From assembly GCA_023404715.1 (NCBI GenBank), contig JAEYAR010000152.1, forward strand, positions 1-64,000: 64,000 nt of DNA, written 5' to 3'. Under the pieces are notes generated by a model. The model searched no databases and was not told the DNA's origin. It worked only from the letters and a program-made list of their open reading frames with translations. Origin of the DNA: Bacillota bacterium. Lineage in GTDB: Bacteria > Bacillota > Clostridia > Christensenellales > Aristaeellaceae. The position numbers and the translations under genes are program-made. Each line of letters begins with the position of its first letter. Within the stretch, counting starts at the first letter, position 1. Shown one piece after another: positions 8,903 to 16,676 of this stretch.

Positions 8903-9421
8903 ATGGAGGTTGTCACGGGCCCTGACAGCATCCGGGAGAGACGGCTCATATCCATGATGGAGCAGTACGAGGAACCGCTGCTACGCATGTGCTGCGTATA
9001 CCTGCGCGACGGGGCGCTGGCCGAGGACGCGGTGCAGGAGACGTTTGTAAAAGCCTATAACAACCTGGATACATTTCGCGGAGAGAGCAGCGAAAAGTCG
9101 TGGCTGATGCGCATCGCGATGAATACCTGCAAGGACATGCGGCGCGCGGCGTGGTTTCGCTATGTGGACCGCAACGTGACGCTGGAGAACATCCCGGCGC
9201 CGACGAGCGAGCGGACGTATGAGCAGATCGAGCTGGCGATGGACGTGATGCGCTTGCCGGGCAAGTATCTGGAGGTCGTGCTGCTGTACTACTATCAGGG
9301 CATGACGACGAAGGAGATCTCCGAAGCGCTGGGCCTCCCGCAGCGCACCGTATCGTCGCGCCTGAAGCGAGCGCGGGAAAGGCTGCGCATCGAGCTGGAA
9401 GGGGGGCGGCACGATGGCTAA
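8903..9421 (+). CDS. RNA polymerase sigma factor, ECF type (copy 1)
   Basis: 172 residues. Region 2 is at about 15-85 (LAEDAVQETFVKAYNNLDTFRG and SWLMRIAMNTCKDMRRA, the -10 recognition and core-binding helices), and region 4 at about 110-165 (VVLLYYYQGMTTKEISEALGLPQRTVSSRLKRARERL). It resembles SigW/SigV-like envelope stress factors. The start follows GAGGAGGTGAG. The gene overlaps the next one by eight bases, the same overlap as in the second copy at 17744. The two factors share the N-terminal MEVVTGPD and most of both domains. Confidence 0.95.
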   Translation: MEVVTGPDSIRERRLISMMEQYEEPLLRMCCVYLRDGALAEDAVQETFVKAYNNLDTFRGESSEKSWLMRIAMNTCKDMRRAAWFRYVDRNVTLENIPAPTSERTYEQIELAMDVMRLPGKYLEVVLLYYYQGMTTKEISEALGLPQRTVSSRLKRARERLRIELEGGRHDG

Positions 9422-11030
9422 CCGGGATCGGCGGGATAATGCAATCCGCCATGCGATAGACGCCCAGTTCTCCGGCGTGGTCGTGAATCTGAGGCTACGC
9501 AGACGCGTTCTGCGGGAAGTGAGGAGGAAAAAACAGGTGAAGAAAAAGATATCTCTTGGCTTGGTGATGGCATTGATGCTTGCACTGATGGCTGTTACGG
9601 CGTTGGCTACTGCTTTGAACCATTATTTCAGTGGGTTTGCCGAGCTGGAAGAGAACTATGGGGCATATGAACAATGGCCGGGATCTGCCAAGGTTGAGCT
9701 CGTTCAGCTGATGCTGGACGACGGCGTTATGACACAAGACGACGTACCTGACTGGCAAAGCAACCTATCGGAAGCGGAGAAAGAAAGCGTAGCAGACCAA
9801 GCTTTAGCGAATTACTTTGATGGCATGATATATTTGGACACCTATAATGCCATGACGCGCGAGCTAGGGCCCATCGAAGAATGGTCCGACGAACAGCGCG
9901 CTCTGTATACGTCATTGCTCGAAAAATACGGAAAGCAAAAAGCGGACTGGCCTGTGTATGTCGAGCCGGAGGGACGCGATCTAACCCGCGAAGAGGCGGT
10001 AGCGCTAGCCAGAAAAGCCGTGTTGGATGTATTCACGGTGGAAGAAGCCGCGTTAGACAGCATGGTAATCGACGCGATTTTCTCGATCGGTCCCACGAAC
10101 GATTATGGTGCGCCGCCGGATGAACCGTTTTGGCAGGTGGATTTCGGATATGGAATGGCTTACCGCGTATATATGACGCGCGACGGAAAGATGCTCGGTT
10201 TATCTGCCCCACAGACGCTGTATATACCTTGGGGTTTTGATGTGATGGAAGATGCGATGATTGTAGAGCCAGGACACAATGATGCGACGCGCGAAACGGC
10301 TATTCAAAATGCCCGTAATGCATTGACGGAGGTGAAGAAGATATCCAATGATCAAATTGAATCCATGGATGCGACGGCACAGTTCTTCTACAGCGATTAC
10401 TATTGCAACGGAGAAGAGCCTGTCTGGCTTGTGACTTGGAGCAAAGTCGGGCAGCCGGTATGGCGTGTGCTGCTGGGGTATGATGGAAGCCTTATAGATG
10501 TGGAGCCGGCCGGCAAATTTTTTGATAGCGTATTGCGGAGCTATGAGACGCTGTCAGATCTATGGCGCGCGCGTTGCGGTGAAATGGGCATGAGTGAGCT
10601 GTTTGAAAATAAGGACGGCAATACCTTCTATAGATGGTCACTTGAGGAAAAGGCTCAGTTTTCAAAAATTTGGATTCCTATTGTGGAAGCGTATATCGAT
10701 GAGCATCCGTATTTTCAGGGCTTGGGCAGCGGCGTATGGGAATGGACGCGCAATGTATTTGGTTTACCTGATGCAGGAAGTATCAGGCAAGATCAGGCAT
10801 TGCAGATCGCTTGCGATGAGGTGCAAAAGCGAACGGGCGATAACGCTTTAAAGGAGAGCGCGGCGTTCTTTTATGTCGTTACAGATACCCAGAACCCGCA
10901 GTGGCGCATCATGATCGATACGAAGAAGCAACAGTACTACGTGACAATCCATGCGTACGATGGCAATGTGCTCGGGTTTTATGAGCGCACGCAGGATTTC
11001 TATATCGGGGATTTCTTGATGTTACGATAA
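9414..11030 (+). CDS. Single-pass membrane protein, probable partner of the ECF sigma factor (copy 1)
   Basis: 538 residues. A short cytoplasmic N-terminus (1-43, basic, RxxAIRHAIDAQFSGVVVN) is followed by one membrane helix (about 46-67) and a large extracytoplasmic part. That part contains two or three PepSY-like segments (LTREEAVALARKAVLDVF; RQDQALQIACDEVQKRTG) each followed by WxVDF or WRIMI strands. The overlap with the sigma gene and the topology suggest an anti-sigma factor or signal sensor; no zinc HxxxCxxC anti-sigma motif is present. The N-terminal 60 residues match those of the protein at 18255. Secreted relatives of the ectodomain occur at 15924 and 20672. Function is inferred from position. 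Confidence 0.7.
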   Translation: MANRDRRDNAIRHAIDAQFSGVVVNLRLRRRVLREVRRKKQVKKKISLGLVMALMLALMAVTALATALNHYFSGFAELEENYGAYEQWPGSAKVELVQLMLDDGVMTQDDVPDWQSNLSEAEKESVADQALANYFDGMIYLDTYNAMTRELGPIEEWSDEQRALYTSLLEKYGKQKADWPVYVEPEGRDLTREEAVALARKAVLDVFTVEEAALDSMVIDAIFSIGPTNDYGAPPDEPFWQVDFGYGMAYRVYMTRDGKMLGLSAPQTLYIPWGFDVMEDAMIVEPGHNDATRETAIQNARNALTEVKKISNDQIESMDATAQFFYSDYYCNGEEPVWLVTWSKVGQPVWRVLLGYDGSLIDVEPAGKFFDSVLRSYETLSDLWRARCGEMGMSELFENKDGNTFYRWSLEEKAQFSKIWIPIVEAYIDEHPYFQGLGSGVWEWTRNVFGLPDAGSIRQDQALQIACDEVQKRTGDNALKESAAFFYVVTDTQNPQWRIMIDTKKQQYYVTIHAYDGNVLGFYERTQDFYIGDFLMLR

Positions 11031-11068
11031 AAAATGGAGGCGGGGGAACGTTTTGTCCCCTCGCCATT
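11030..11068 (-). terminator. Terminator between convergent genes
   Basis: A GGCG-rich stem (11039-11049 with 11055-11064) is followed on the minus strand by a T run, so it ends the SH3 protein transcript. Confidence 0.7.
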
Positions 11069-11078
11069 CCGATACACC

Positions 11079-11645
11079 TTACAGGCTCATGACACCATGT
11101 TCCGTCAGATAGTAATAAGTTGCCAACCACAGGGCTTCCTTGGTATCAGGACCGACGATGCCGTCATCGTCCAACCCCGCATACTGTTGAAACTGAACAA
11201 CCGCATTATAGGTATTCGTTCCAAAGATACCGTCTATCGTACCGACATTGTATCCCCTGTTGTCTAAGGCAATCTGGACGTTTTTGACATAGTAGCTTGT
11301 TTGCCCTTTTTTTAGCAACGAATTACCAAAAGCTTGCTCTTGCGTTTGCGGATGGGTATTATCGACCTCATCAGGATCCCAATACGACAGGAAGGAGGAC
11401 ATCATATAGCCATTATAGCCATTATACGATACCCTGTGCCATGTGCTGTTATAGGATTCAGCCTGAACAGCCGTTCCACGAGGAATGTTGATGAGTACAG
11501 TTCCGCTGGTGCTAGGGGAACTGCGTAGGCGAACCGTCTCGCGGACGGGGCAGTTGATGTACATCGTAGAATACGCAGCCAATGCCGTCGAGGCGAGCGC
11601 GAAGACAGAGACAATCACCAATGCGAGCGCAATAAATTTTTTCAT
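11079..11645 (-). CDS. Secreted SH3 plus peptidoglycan-binding domain protein (copy 1)
   Basis: 188 residues. A signal peptide (about 1-23, cleavage near ALA) leads a bacterial SH3 domain (about 30-90: VRLRSSPSTSGTVLINIPRG, YNGYMMSSFLSY) and a PG_binding_1 domain (about 120-180: VQIALDNRGYNVGTIDGIFG, AVVQFQQYAGLDDDGIVG). Such proteins bind cell-wall peptides and glycan; no hydrolase domain is present. It converges on the membrane partner gene at 9414 and is paired with a paralogue at 19563 in the same position. Its 240-base leader carries the hairpin element at 11727-11788. AAGGAG precedes the ATG. Confidence 0.9.
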   Translation of the reverse strand: MKKFIALALVIVSVFALASTALAAYSTMYINCPVRETVRLRSSPSTSGTVLINIPRGTAVQAESYNSTWHRVSYNGYNGYMMSSFLSYWDPDEVDNTHPQTQEQAFGNSLLKKGQTSYYVKNVQIALDNRGYNVGTIDGIFGTNTYNAVVQFQQYAGLDDDGIVGPDTKEALWLATYYYLTEHGVMSL

Positions 11646-11726
11646 ACTATGAATCTCCTTTCAATTTTTATATGTAAGTAGGTTTGGGAAACGCCAAGCA
11701 TCGTTTCAATGCTTGATTTGTACTAT

Positions 11727-11788
11727 GAATCCTTGTAGAACATCCATCCTTGACGGATGGCAGCGGCCAAGCTCGTCTATTCGGATTC
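11727..11788 (-). promoter_or_regulatory. Structured leader element, copy 1
   Basis: Outer stem GAATCC/GGATTC (11727-11732 with 11783-11788) and inner stem CCATCC/GGATGG around a variable loop. On the minus strand the core reads ACGAGCTTGGCCGCTG before the inner stem and ATGTTCTACAAGGA after it. Copies lie at 12493 and 20211; the core is almost unchanged while the outer stem differs, as expected for RNA. It lies between the promoter (11885-11913) and the SH3 gene start. I could not assign a known riboswitch class. Confidence 0.55.
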
Positions 11789-11884
11789 AGGCGCCTAGAT
11801 CGTCCGGTTCAACGGAATCGCCCCCTTTTTTGCTTTAGGTCGTGGTGTTCGCCAAGCTTTCCGGTTCCCTCTTGGCTTGTCTAT

Positions 11885-11913
11885 ATTGTAAGGCCTGTGG
11901 CAGAAAATGAAAA
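11885..11913 (-). promoter_or_regulatory. Promoter of the SH3 protein gene, copy 1
   Basis: Minus strand TTTTCA (11913-11908), 17 bases, TACAAT (11890-11885). The same promoter, with identical spacing, lies at 20368-20396. A transcript from here would have a leader of about 230 bases. Confidence 0.6.
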
Positions 11914-12015
11914 TTGAAGTGTTCAGGAAGAATCCGGGAAGTTTTGTACAAACGTCTTATTTGCGCAATCTATAAATATGCGCTGCGGCCTATTCGCCGC
12001 AGCGCATGCATCTAT

Positions 12016-12420
12016 TTATGAACCGATCAATTCCTTTGCCTCGTCCAGCAGGTCGTCAAAGAGGGAAAGCACGATCTCCTGATGCGCCATGCAGAAGTTG
12101 ACGATCTTTTTGATCGCGCAGGTTTGGTAGTATACGAGCCTGCGCTCCGTTCTGCTAAATTCGTTGTGCCACCGCTGCGTGAACTCAAAGGCTACCCGCG
12201 GCCACTCGTATTCCTCGATTATGTGCTTTTGAATGACAAAGCGCTCGTCCGCGTTTAGCAGGTTAAACCAGCTTTGAACCGTGGTGATCTTCATCTGCAG
12301 CAGGGTGAGCGCATCGCGTATGTCGGGGTTTTCCCTCGAATCGAGCCACCTTTCATAGAGATCGGCCTCCGCGATGAAGCCCTTATACTTGCTCAGAACA
12401 ACCCTGACCAGCTCTTCCAT
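12016..12420 (-). CDS. Small helical protein resembling sigma region 4
   Basis: 134 residues, all helical, no signal peptide. The segment LLNADERFVIQKHIIEEYEWPRVAFEFTQRW looks like the start of sigma-70 region 4 or of ArpU-like phage regulators, but the second helix of the helix-turn-helix is weak. It resembles in plan the protein at 12727 (similar length, central LxxAExxVIxxxLIEexxW motif). The leader holds the third copy of the hairpin element. AGGAGG precedes the ATG. Role unknown; a transcription regulator is a reasonable guess. Confidence 0.6.
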   Translation of the reverse strand: MEELVRVVLSKYKGFIAEADLYERWLDSRENPDIRDALTLLQMKITTVQSWFNLLNADERFVIQKHIIEEYEWPRVAFEFTQRWHNEFSRTERRLVYYQTCAIKKIVNFCMAHQEIVLSLFDDLLDEAKELIGS

Positions 12421-12492
12421 CTGAATACCTCCTCATTTTTTGTCATGGGGCGCCTCTTTACAGGCCGAACGCAACGTGCTACAATTGAAAAC

Positions 12493-12552
12493 GTCCTTGT
12501 AGAACATCCATCCTTTCGGGGATGGCAGCGGCCAAGCTCGTTTTACAAGGAC
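12493..12552 (-). promoter_or_regulatory. Structured leader element, copy 3
   Basis: Outer stem GTCCTTGTA/TACAAGGAC (12493-12501 with 12544-12552), inner stem CATCC/GGATG. The internal core is the same as in the copies at 11727 and 20211 but the outer stem is different and still pairs. It lies about 70 bases upstream of the gene at 12016-12420. On the plus strand the outer stem is followed by TTTTT and could act as a terminator, but no plus-strand gene ends nearby. Confidence 0.5.
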
Positions 12553-12675
12553 TTTTTGCGTCTCCTCCTTCCGATGGTTTGTAGCCTTATTCTATAGGAT
12601 ACCTGTATTTTAGGGTACGTCGGCAGCGCGTCAGAAGGACGGCAATGTATGGACAAAGCGCGTTCATAAAAATCA

Positions 12676-12720
12676 AAAGGGGCCGATGCGGTTCGTTAAA
12701 ACCCGCATCGGCCCCTTTGG
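12676..12720 (-). terminator. Terminator after the gene at 12727-13137
   Basis: A 15-bp stem (12676-12691 with 12703-12717) with GGGGCCGATGCGG; T-rich sequence follows on the minus strand. Confidence 0.85.
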
Positions 12721-12726
12721 CAACTT

Positions 12727-13137
12727 CTAAATGCTTTCGGTCGTCTCTTCCCCGGTTTCAATCAGATAATCGAGCCCGTCCTTAAAATGTACGTCGACAA
12801 AGCACCCAATCCGTTTGATCGCCTTCGCGAAAGTGCGCTGCAATGTGCGCTCGTCGCAGGAGATATCCCACTCCTCATGCTTGGCGAAGTAGTTGGCAAG
12901 CCCACGCCACGAAAGTCCCTCGATCAGTTTTTTCTCGACGACCGTTTTTTCGGCATCGGGCAAGATCGCCGTCCAATAATCGATCAAGGTGATTCTGCGC
13001 CTGAGAATGGCGTATCGATAGGCCTGGGCCGGTTGCTCCGGATCGCTCAGATCATCTATGCAATCGCGGAGAATGGCAATTTGCGACTCGTATTGACGCT
13101 TGTGCCTGATGATGGACACGATATTTTCCTCTGTCAT
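12727..13137 (-). CDS. Small helical protein with sigma region 4-like centre
   Basis: 136 residues from the ATG at 13137, which follows AAGGAGGTGATCGG; the in-frame GTG at 13146 is part of that site. Residues about 65-115 (ILPDAEKTVVEKKLIEGLSW, RGLANYFAKHEEWDISCDER, TLQRTFAKAIKRIG) have the spacing of a helix-turn-helix of the region 4 / ArpU type. It is separated from the similar gene at 12016 by a terminator and is divergent from the XRE regulator. Target unknown. Confidence 0.6.
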   Translation of the reverse strand: MTEENIVSIIRHKRQYESQIAILRDCIDDLSDPEQPAQAYRYAILRRRITLIDYWTAILPDAEKTVVEKKLIEGLSWRGLANYFAKHEEWDISCDERTLQRTFAKAIKRIGCFVDVHFKDGLDYLIETGEETTESI

Positions 13138-13216
13138 TCCGATCACCTCCTTCGTACAGACGATATACCGTCCTCTACCCTATATAGTGCGTGTAAAGGC
13201 AAAAATGCTCTATTAT

Positions 13217-13246
13217 TTGACAAAATTTTTTGCAAATTAAGATTAT
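13217..13246 (+). promoter_or_regulatory. Possible promoter for the XRE/sigma genes
   Basis: TTGACA at 13217-13222 with GATTAT at 13241-13246 (18-base spacer). The -10 match is modest. The rest of this divergent intergenic stretch shows no clear operator. Confidence 0.35.
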
Positions 13247-13372
13247 GACCTTGACTCAACGGAATAGGTTTATTTATTTCGGCCCATCATTAAAGTATGA
13301 TGATTATGAAACTCAAGGCTATAACCATACATTAATGGCATGAATAAAAATATTTGGGAGACAGAGAACGAT

Positions 13373-13768
13373 ATGAAGCTAAAAAAGGGAAAGAAGAAAA
13401 AGGTCAACTACGTACGAGTGGGCAGGAATCTTAAGCGCGCCCGAACAAAGACAAAGATGACCCAGGCGATGGTCGCCGATGCTTTGGATATCAGCCCCTC
13501 ATATTACAGCAATTTGGAACGCGGAGCGGATTGCATCAGCTTAGAGCGTTTGGTTGAGCTCTGTACACTTTTTAACGTGAAGCCTGGAGATATTCTAAAC
13601 GATTGCTGCGACGAGCTGATGCTGTTGACCAGCACGGACCTTCAGGATGCGTGCAAAGAAAGAGAGGAACTGAAGCTGCTGATCGCTAAATGCCCTGATA
13701 GCCGACTCCGGTATTTGAAGGCTATGTGGATGGCGGCTTGCGAGATGGCGAAGGACAAGGGTAATTGA
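13373..13768 (+). CDS. XRE-family helix-turn-helix regulator
   Basis: 131 residues. The HTH_3 domain is at about 14-72: VGRNLKRARTKTKMTQAMVA, DALDISPSYYSNLERGADCI, SLERLVELCTLFNVKPGDIL. The last 60 residues are helical without known domain. The ATG at 13373 follows GGGAG at a rather long spacing; an in-frame ATG at 13340 lacks any ribosome site. It lies 28 bases before a sigma gene and probably shares its transcript, so it may control that sigma system. Confidence 0.85.
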   Translation: MKLKKGKKKKVNYVRVGRNLKRARTKTKMTQAMVADALDISPSYYSNLERGADCISLERLVELCTLFNVKPGDILNDCCDELMLLTSTDLQDACKEREELKLLIAKCPDSRLRYLKAMWMAACEMAKDKGN

Positions 13769-13796
13769 ACACGAAAGGTAAGGAAGGGGACTGCCT

Positions 13797-14321
13797 GTGG
13801 ATGAGAGAAACGAGTACTTAGACGCGCTTTTTCTACAACACAGAGACCGACTCATCAAATACTGCCTTCGCGTGGTTCGCTACGACCCACGCTATACCGG
13901 CCTGGTAGAAGACTGGGTTCAGGAAGCATTTTTAAGCGCTACTGAAGGCTACGACGCGTTTATGGATAGCCCGAACCAGTTTGGCTGGCTGGCCAGGTGC
14001 TGCAAAAACAGGATACTGACCGAGCTGAGGAATCGAAACGCAAGGAGAGAGCTCGCCGGCACGCATATCAGCCTGGAAAACAACGCGGAAGTCCCCGCTT
14101 CCGTGGATTATGTCCTCCGGCTGCTGAATAAGACCGACGCCGAAGACAGACTGAACCAATTGTGCGAGGCTTTAACGCAGAGCGAACGCTTGGTTTACGA
14201 CGCCTACTTTGTAAAGGGTTACTCGATGGCGGAGACCGCCGAGCTGACGGGGCTGACCCTCTCCGCCGTGAAAAACGCTGTACAGAGGATACGCAAGAAA
14301 GCAAAAAGTTTGGGAATTTGA
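13797..14321 (+). CDS. RNA polymerase sigma factor, ECF type (distinct subtype)
   Basis: 174 residues. Region 2 is visible at about 10-80 (RDRLIKYCLRVVRYDP, VEDWVQEAFLSATEGYDAF, FGWLARCCKNRILTELRNR), region 4 at about 118-170 (TQSERLVYDAYFVKGYSMAE, TAELTGLTLSAVKNAVQRIR). It is only distantly related to the pair at 8903 and 17744. The GTG start at 13797 follows AGGAAGGGGA. The next gene encodes a DUF4367 membrane protein, a common partner of such factors in Clostridia. Confidence 0.9.
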   Translation: MDERNEYLDALFLQHRDRLIKYCLRVVRYDPRYTGLVEDWVQEAFLSATEGYDAFMDSPNQFGWLARCCKNRILTELRNRNARRELAGTHISLENNAEVPASVDYVLRLLNKTDAEDRLNQLCEALTQSERLVYDAYFVKGYSMAETAELTGLTLSAVKNAVQRIRKKAKSLGI

Positions 14322-14382
14322 TGTCTGGATAGAGTATTTTCGTGATCTCACGCACTATATAGAGTAAAAGGAGGGGAGCTTT

Positions 14383-15249
14383 TTGAATGGCGTATCAGGC
14401 CGCACAGCGGCAAAAATCTTAACCGCCATTGAAAACGGAGCATTGCCCGCAGCAGAAACGGAAAGGAGGCTTGAAAATCTAGTCGAGGCAGAGATAGCGC
14501 GTGAAGACGCCCCTGCCGATATGGAATTGATAGATGCCTGCGAAGATTTGCTCCTGGCGTTCCAAAGCGTCGAAAATCAGAAGCTGGTAAAAGCCATCCT
14601 CGCGCAGCCGACGAAGTCTATCAAGCGCCGAAGGAACGAAAAGACGCGCACCCACAAGGGCGATATGGCCAGACGTATCAGGCGCATTGCCTGCGCCGGG
14701 GCCGGGGTATTCGTACTCGTATGTTGCGCAAATATGGTTCGTTTGCAATGGCTAAGCGGCACTTCGAGCGAAGATGAACAACAATATATCATCCAGGGAA
14801 AGGGAATTGAGCCTAATTCTGTCGCCGGAGCGGATGGGGCGCGGGGCGAAGGACCGATTTCCTTTAGCACCGGCGACCTGCAGACGGCGCTGGATGCGCT
14901 GGATTTTGTGCCGCAAATCCCCACCTATGTACCTGCGGGCTTGACGTCCAACGCCTATAGCGTAAATAAGGTCAGCAGATATACGGTGTTTGCAATCGAA
15001 TATGTGGACTCGGAAACAGAGACGCGCATGAGTTATGGGGCAATCTCCTATGCTGATTTAGATGACTTGCGGGTAGCGCTTGAGCAAAACAGGGAAGGCA
15101 ACGAAATTGAAATCGACGGCAGCCTGGTTTACGTAACGGAGAATTACGAGCGTACGATATGCGTGTGGACGGAAGATTCTATATTATACATGCTAACCAT
15201 TAGTGACAGCGAAATCAAATGGGAGGATGTATTCAACAGCATAAAATGA
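14383..15249 (+). CDS. DUF4367 membrane protein, probable anti-sigma partner
   Basis: 288 residues from a TTG start with a strong AAGGAGGGGAG site. The cytoplasmic N-terminus (1-105) is helical and charged, one membrane helix follows (about 106-124), and the extracytoplasmic C-terminus (about 175-288) has the DUF4367 pattern: VPQIPTYVPAGLTSNAYSV, a strand-rich middle, and a final VYVTENYERTICVWTEDSIL followed by YMLTISDSE. In known loci DUF4367 proteins sit next to ECF sigma factors and are thought to restrain them. The role here is inferred from that arrangement. Confidence 0.75.
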   Translation: MNGVSGRTAAKILTAIENGALPAAETERRLENLVEAEIAREDAPADMELIDACEDLLLAFQSVENQKLVKAILAQPTKSIKRRRNEKTRTHKGDMARRIRRIACAGAGVFVLVCCANMVRLQWLSGTSSEDEQQYIIQGKGIEPNSVAGADGARGEGPISFSTGDLQTALDALDFVPQIPTYVPAGLTSNAYSVNKVSRYTVFAIEYVDSETETRMSYGAISYADLDDLRVALEQNREGNEIEIDGSLVYVTENYERTICVWTEDSILYMLTISDSEIKWEDVFNSIK

Positions 15250-15287
15250 TGCTTTGCAGTGACGAATCATGAGGAGGAAAATACGCC

Positions 15288-15695
15288 ATGAAAAAAACGC
15301 ATAAAACACTGTTGCTGGTTATAGTATCGGTTGTCATGATGGTTTGGGCAGCACAAGCATTCGCCTTCGATATCGTTCCATTTGCTGATGCGGTGTTTGA
15401 CCGCGCGACAATTAATTTGTATGCGGATAAAGAAGTAACCTTTTCGGCCCAGACGGCTAGCAAAAAAGGTTCGATCTCGGTGACGGCCTGTTCTTTAGAG
15501 GAGAAGGACGGAAATAGGTGGAACCGTGTAGCTACGCTGACGCCGCCCGGTCATGTGGCGAAAGACACTTTTATTTACGACAGCGAGTGCGACTATAGCG
15601 CTAATATTTCAGGAGGCGGCCCTTATCGAATCAAGGCGACTTTTGATGCGGACGGATATAAGATCATCCGTTATTCAAATGAGAAGTCGTTTTGA
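15288..15695 (+). CDS. Small secreted protein of unknown function
   Basis: 135 residues with a clear signal peptide (1-27, KKTHKTLLLVIVSVVMMVWA, cleavage near AFA). The mature part is beta-strand rich (RATINLYADKEVTFSAQTAS, KGSISVTACSLEEKDGNRWN) and could be a small immunoglobulin-like fold; two Cys might form a disulfide. No family recognised. GAGGAGGAAAA precedes the ATG. It follows the DUF4367 gene by 38 bases, is probably co-transcribed and is followed by a terminator. Confidence 0.75.
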   Translation: MKKTHKTLLLVIVSVVMMVWAAQAFAFDIVPFADAVFDRATINLYADKEVTFSAQTASKKGSISVTACSLEEKDGNRWNRVATLTPPGHVAKDTFIYDSECDYSANISGGGPYRIKATFDADGYKIIRYSNEKSF

Positions 15696-15754
15696 TTGAT
15701 CAAGCGGGGCGCTCGCGTAGAACGGTATAAGGCCCCATGTCTGTATGCAAATCG

Positions 15755-15787
15755 GAGCCAGGCCCGGAAGCCTGGCTCTTTATTTTT
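15755..15787 (+). terminator. Terminator after the small secreted protein gene
   Basis: GAGCCAGGC (15755-15763) pairs with GCCTGGCTC (15770-15778), followed by TTTATTTTT. Confidence 0.9.
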
Positions 15788-15794
15788 GAAATTA

Positions 15795-15825
15795 TTGCCG
15801 AAAATAGGCAAGTCTTTCGTCTAAT
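15795..15825 (+). promoter_or_regulatory. Putative ECF sigma promoter, copy 2
   Basis: TTGCCGAAAA (15795-15804), 13 bases, CGTCTAAT (15818-15825): both boxes and the spacing are identical to the site at 8851. It would drive the two secreted-protein genes at 15924 and 16673. Confidence 0.65.
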
Positions 15826-15923
15826 AAGTGAATGCGTGCTGAGGGCGTTGCCATCGATCGCGTATCCTGGTTGTTGCTTTGAATGATCCGACGTGGATTT
15901 TAGGGCTGAAAGGAGATTTTGTT

Positions 15924-16676
15924 GTGAAGAAAAGAGTCTTATGTGGTTTGGCGCTATCATTCTTGCTGACGTTTCTGGCTGCGACAGCGCTGACGGCGGA
16001 TCGGGATGCGCTGCACGATTATTTTGCAGCCTTTGCCAAGCTGGAGAGCGAGCATGGAAGCTACCGGAAGGATTGGGAGCCAGGGGTGAGGACGCAACTC
16101 GTTCAATGGATGCAGCTGTATGGACTGCGCACAGACGGCGAGCTGACGCATACGTTTCATCAAGCGAACGACGAGACAGAGCGGGATTCGATTGCAGAGG
16201 AGATCATCGAACTGTACTACGGCGCGCCGGATTACCTGCATTTGGAGACCGTGATAGGCAGGGAGGCTGGGCCAGAGGGCGATCTCATTTGGACGCAGGC
16301 AGACAGCGAGCAGTTGGCGGCGCTGACGGACAGAGATGACTTAACCCCGTTGATGATTCCTGGGAAAGAGGATGCGTCCTTATCCGTCGCGCTGGATACC
16401 GCAAGAAAGGCGATTGCGGAAAAGGACCCTGAGCATGTCGATGCGGATTTTTTTGAAAGCTGCATTACAGAGCATTACTTTACCAAGCAGGCGCCCTACG
16501 ATGAGCCCGTATGGTATATACAGTTCCATCAAGATCCGCCCGGCGATGAGTTTGACTATCAGACCTACTCCATTACGCTATCCCGAAAGGGCGAGCTGCT
16601 CGAAGCGAGCACGCCGCCGCTTGGCAATCCGCTCAACGAGCGCTTTGACGCGCTGTTGACAGAGCGCGGCCAATGA
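15924..16676 (+). CDS. Secreted protein related to the sigma-partner ectodomain
   Basis: 250 residues from the GTG at 15924, which follows AAAGGAG; the longer frame to 15879 has no signal sequence. A signal peptide (1-25) is followed by a domain that matches the first half of the ectodomain of the protein at 9414: LHDYFAAFAKLESEHGSY, RTQLVQWMQLYGL, then a PepSY-like segment (SVALDTARKAIAEKDPE) and WYIQF strand. It may compete for or bind the same signal as the membrane protein. It is under the motif shared with the sigma gene and overlaps the next gene by four bases. Confidence 0.7.
   Translation: MKKRVLCGLALSFLLTFLAATALTADRDALHDYFAAFAKLESEHGSYRKDWEPGVRTQLVQWMQLYGLRTDGELTHTFHQANDETERDSIAEEIIELYYGAPDYLHLETVIGREAGPEGDLIWTQADSEQLAALTDRDDLTPLMIPGKEDASLSVALDTARKAIAEKDPEHVDADFFESCITEHYFTKQAPYDEPVWYIQFHQDPPGDEFDYQTYSITLSRKGELLEASTPPLGNPLNERFDALLTERGQ

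Noticed and set aside
11727..11890. c-di-AMP (ydaO) or c-di-GMP riboswitch in the SH3-gene leaders
   Set aside because: A ydaO switch would fit the cell-wall genes, and a GGGGGCGATTCC stretch is present, but the conserved 3' block of that class and the GEMM core of c-di-GMP-I are missing, so I do not assign either.
12493..12557. Simple plus-strand terminator
   Set aside because: The outer stem with TTTTT would fit, but no plus-strand gene ends within 1.4 kb and the internal core is shared with two leaders, so a leader RNA on the minus strand explains more.
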